Assembly: GCA_963691815.1 (NCBI GenBank)
Contig: OY829648.1
Coordinates: forward strand, 29,890,383-29,954,382
Direction: 5' to 3'
Source of the DNA: Echiichthys vipera
Taxonomy: Eukaryota; Chordata; Actinopteri; Perciformes; Trachinidae
DNA: 64,000 nucleotides
Part shown: positions 60,216 through 64,000 of the stretch, in pieces
Numbering within the stretch: position 1 is the stretch's first letter
How the letters are laid out: each line of letters begins with the position of its first letter
The notes under the pieces: generated by a model
The model's input: the letters and a program-made list of their open reading frames with translations, nothing else
What the model was told of the DNA's origin: nothing
Database searches by the model: none
Program-made: the position numbers and the translations under genes

Positions 60216-63200
60216 CTGAAAACATGAGAAGAGAAGAAAGGTGAAAGGTTAAGATTAATTTATGCACCAAAATATGCCCACATTCATTAAATAACTACAA
60301 ACAAACACTACAGTTACAAGCATAAAAAGCATGTATTGCTAAGCAGTCATGAGGGTTCTAGTTTTCAGTTCTTGTCTTAATGTAGTGCTGCTGTTCAATG
60401 AAAAGTGCAGTAGATGAGTGGTACTGGAACACTTTAAAGTAGGGTCCGAAACATATGCGGTTATTAAGACTGATACCGTTTTAGATGGGAAAAAATGTCT
60501 GATTACCAATATGGCGACCAATGAATGAAAATGTACCTTTTCTATGTAGATTGTACACTGATTTTGCACCAATATCATCACTCTGTAAAGGTACTCAGAA
60601 AGCTGCTTTCTTACAAAAATTCCTTTATTAAACACTATTAAACATTATTAAATATACAATGTATTACATTCAGTTGTACGCAAGAATCCATTTGTGGAGC
60701 CTAAAAAGTTATCCAGGTTCAAATGTGTACAATGTTTCAAAATCAGGCGCCTTCAAACAATGCACACAAACCAATTCTGGAAATGAACATTGAGAAAATA
60801 AAGAATAAATACTTACGAAAAAAAAAGCAAAATAAACATGTTCCTTAACCATCAATTGTTGACCATTTAAATTAGGGGTAAATACAAAGATTAAATAAAT
60901 AGCTTTGTGAAACCATTTCTTAATGACTCACGCATTGTTTTTTGCATTATGTATTCTGTAAAAATTATTTTCATATCGGAACATATGGGAAACCATTATG
61001 CCGATACGATAGATACAGATTTCCATGTAATGGGTCAATATGGGCCGACGGGCTCTTCTTTAAAGTGGATTTTGTTGAAACAGTTCGGTCGGCATATATA
61101 AACAAAAATATTACAATGAATGACATATTTTAATAATGAAACAGCCAGGCATGTACCGTAAAAGATACAAATAAAAATTAATAAAAAACAAAACTAAGAA
61201 TACAGATTTAACCACAGCCTCATACTCGCATCAGGGACTGCCATTTTACCTTCTCACATGCTCAGGTCAGCATACAGTGAGCTACCAACACTTTCACATC
61301 ATACACAATGAGAAACATTGGGTTTAGATTCCTCTGTTACTATCAGAACTGACCTAAAGGCATGCAGAATATCATACACTACAGCAATCAACAGCAGTCT
61401 TACCCACAACTTTTCAATGCCCAGTCTTGTACTTATAGGCCACCTAATGATACGCACCTGTTTACACTAACACAGACCAAGCTGATTATCTGCACCAACA
61501 AATAACTGTTGATGTTGGGAAACAGGGTAGTTACAAGCAGGGAGGCATGTTATCTTTACCCAGCACATCACATCTATAATATTCCAATCCGATCATCATT
61601 CTACACTTTATTTTCCTCATGTATTAAAACATTTAGAGTGGATTCCAAATGGATGCTAATTTAAAATGTGAATTCAATGAGAGGTTCAAGGTGTACATCC
61701 CCATGATAAACTCATGGCATCATGGTAAGGCACATGAAACAAATGTGTCCACATTCAAAAAGTGCTGACTTTGTGCAGGCCTATATTGTATATGTATTGC
61801 AATTCTGTAATTTAAGAACAGTAAAACTTATTACTAATTCTTCAATTTGACTATTTGTATACAATTGATTTCCTTTATACAGTATAAAACATAGAAATAG
61901 AATAAAAGTAGAACTGACATTGAACTGAAAATGTGTCTGCATTGACTTTCAAGTACAATGAGGTAGCCCATTACAAAGGCCACAGTTCTTTGCAATGGTA
62001 ATGGTACACACAGTGTTAATTTTGGCAGCAGTTTTAAATTCAGTTTTAGACAGAGTGCATATTAGTTTACTATTCGTCACATTTTAGTCTTATAAATGTA
62101 CTTTTATGTTCTAATGTATGTACTAATGTTATGTACTGTTAATTCTTGATACTGTGAGACTCTTTTCTTTAAGAATACTTGTTTGAAAAACAACATATCT
62201 TAATGCATGTGCATTTATATAAATAGAGGTGATTTTTCAATAAATAATATAATACTAGAGCTCAGTTTAAGTATCAAACAATGGTTTTCAAGCGTGTAAG
62301 TGTGGTTTTACTAAAAAACGCATTCACACACAGACACACAAAAACATGAGCTCTCCAGGCTTCTTCGTATGCCTTATATTTCCTACAAAGACAGAGTGTT
62401 GAATATAGATCCACAAAGCAACTTCCTGCAGGCAGAGAAGAACAGAGCAAAGCTCCTCACTCCAACACACAGCACTAATGACTTTGTTTGAGAAAAGAGG
62501 TGCTTAGAGAAGCCTGCTAGCTTAACCTTAGAATCTGACAACATATTATTGCACCGAAAGCAGCTTCCAGGGTAAATCAACCAATGCTGTAAACTGCCTC
62601 AACTCAGTCACATGTGAAAAACGCAATTTTCTTTCTTTTTTTCCCCTTCATTTAATTGCATGTTTTTTCAAGGGTATGTTTATTGCTCAGGATCCACGCA
62701 CTAAATGTTAAATGAAGCAATCATATCTAAAAGAAAACACTTAATAAAAAATACATGAAACACATCACATGAGACAAATCCTTAATGGTTCAGCATAATT
62801 TCTTAGTGTTGTCCCAGAGTCCCAGATTTTAGGGATTTCTTCACATTTGTGGTTGTGGCAAAGTGGCCATTTCCCGGTCGGCCGGCAGCCAATAAGCTCA
62901 AGTGAATCGGCCAGCAGACTGCCCTGTGCAGTGACCCATTGAGTTAAAACTCTTCAGAATCAAAAACGTTCCAGTGAAAATCTCCAAGATCTCTATAAAC
63001 CATTCATACAGAGAGTCCAACCACTACATATAACACTTGTTGTCTGTCTACATCTCACTCATGGTTGCTAGAGTGTCAGACTCCCGCTCATTAATCCCAA
63101 TTTGGCCTCCTATCTTGATTTAATTATTTTTATTCAGACGTTACATAACTTTCATGACCACAAATATAAAATGGCCAACGATTGAATTTGTTTTTTTGTT

Positions 63201-63225
63201 CATAAATTAATGTAGAATGGTTGGA
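60216..63225. other. Intron or upstream sequence of the NAALADL2-like gene
   Basis: The preceding exon, which must end in phase 1 with G, was not found by eye. Nothing else is recognised; the open frames are short and AT-driven. Confidence 0.4.
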
Positions 63226-63383
63226 GCAAAGCCTCAAGGGAAATGGGAACTGCGTATCGCTCCAATGATCACTCCGCGTTTATCCAATGAACGAATGGGG
63301 ATGAATAAGTGGCTGTCAGACAGAAAGAAAGAGGGCAAGGTTGAAGTAGCGGATTTTCTTACAGTGGATAAGGAATAGGATTT

Positions 63384-63559
63384 GTGTGTTTGATTTGCTC
63401 AGTTACACCTGATGGAGGCAAGAAGAGAAAGGAGAAAGGAGGGGCTGAAAAGGCCAGAATGAAGAAGAAGCAGATGCTGGAGGAGAGAGCAGCAAAATTG
63501 TCAAAAATCACGGATTTATTCAGAAACAACCAGAACCAGGTGTCAACTAATGATGCAGG
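63384..63559 (+). pseudogene. hAT/ZMYM-type transposon first-exon remnant
   Basis: The frame has GGKKRKEKGGAEKARMKKKQ, then MLEERAAKLSKITDLFRNNQ, and ends at a strong donor, GATGCAG/gtgagt (about 63559). A lysine-rich leader followed by an AAKLSKITDLF segment is the start of hAT-related proteins (ZMYM/DUF4371 type) widespread in fish. The flank 63770-63840 (TGGGCCGGTGCAGTC, TTTGTCCACTCCGCCCCT) also has the wording of that element family. No transposase core lies before the window ends. Confidence 0.5.
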
Positions 63560-64000
63560 TGAGTTGCCAGGAAAATGGTTAGCTCAAGCTTTGACATTGT
63601 TGCGAATTTGCATAAGATTTGAGCTGAGTTCTTCATAGTTCCTCCTCAGTGGGGCCGGTGTCGTCATATCACGGTCTGCATCCTAAGTTTTACAAACACA
63701 AACACACACACACAAGTCAGAATAACACCAGTCTCAGAGTCATATTTTCGTTAAGTCCTGGTGGAGGGGACTGGTTGGGCCCGTTGTGGGCCGGTGCAGT
63801 CAAAATTGTCCCGGTGAATTTTGTCCACTCCGCCCCTGATCTTCGCTGTTCTTTCTAGAAGCACTCAGCTCTGATACAGCTCCCTTCAGCTAATGGAGCA
63901 ATATCTTGTGTGATTAATGCTCCAAAAGAATCCCTCATCATTAGACAATGACTTTTAAAATCTGTACAAGAAATGGATTTGAGGTTAGGTAAAGCACAAG
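63560..64000. other. Right-edge sequence, partly the same hAT-like element
   Basis: GC-rich wording GGGGCCGGTGTCGTC at 63650 and the block 63770-63840 suggest transposon intron sequence; beyond 63860 nothing is recognised. Confidence 0.35.

Overview
The window looks like teleost fish nuclear DNA, probably from a percomorph. It is AT-rich, has long TG/CA microsatellites, lacks bacterial-style gene packing, and carries a typical fish mix of transposons: a Penelope-like element, L2/CR1-type LINEs, several tRNA-derived SINEs, Tc1/mariner, PIF/Harbinger and many hAT-like miniature elements. The assignment rests on recognised repeat families and one split host gene; no database search was possible.

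Only one host gene is supported. Three minus-strand exons at 60028-60215, 59254-59382 and 28627-28773 join in phase. They encode part of a peptidase-M28/transferrin-receptor-like ectodomain that best fits NAALADL2. The first two exons are 645 bp apart; the next intron is about 30.5 kb. Earlier exons should lie beyond position 64000, and later ones below 28600 or outside the window. The residues that bind zinc and catalyse in related carboxypeptidases are not in place, as expected for this non-catalytic paralogue.

Layout: 1-6.6 kb is repeat-derived or blank DNA with a terminal-inverted-repeat (TIR) element at 203-705. A (GT)40 tract at 6627-6706 abuts a 5'-truncated Penelope-like element (6712-8431) with reverse transcriptase, GIY-YIG endonuclease and a hammerhead-like motif in its 3' part. 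A decayed PIF/Harbinger transposon with remnants of both of its genes lies at 15041-16172. SINEs sit at 23080-23390 and 25388-25576, a LINE relic at 24430-24855, and a hAT-like miniature element with a duplicated target site at 26395-26920.

The large NAALADL2 intron holds a palindromic miniature element, (TG)59, a SINE, and an L2-type LINE (36542-39500, minus) with an open 548-codon reverse-transcriptase frame and a 47-bp minisatellite in its 3' UTR. It also holds further LINE pieces, an LTR-like block (43544-44787), a second copy of the palindromic family, a SINE (46030-46376), a Tc1/mariner element (46684-48323) with another miniature element nested inside, two copies of a long dispersed repeat, a CA-containing SINE and a LINE relic at 57.9-58.4 kb. 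A hAT/ZMYM-like first exon is visible near 63.4 kb.

No new multi-gene system was found. The points most worth checking are the ribozyme-like motif, the SINE tail that resembles the L2 3' end, the minisatellite inside the LINE, the nested and dated insertions, and the degraded active site of the host gene.
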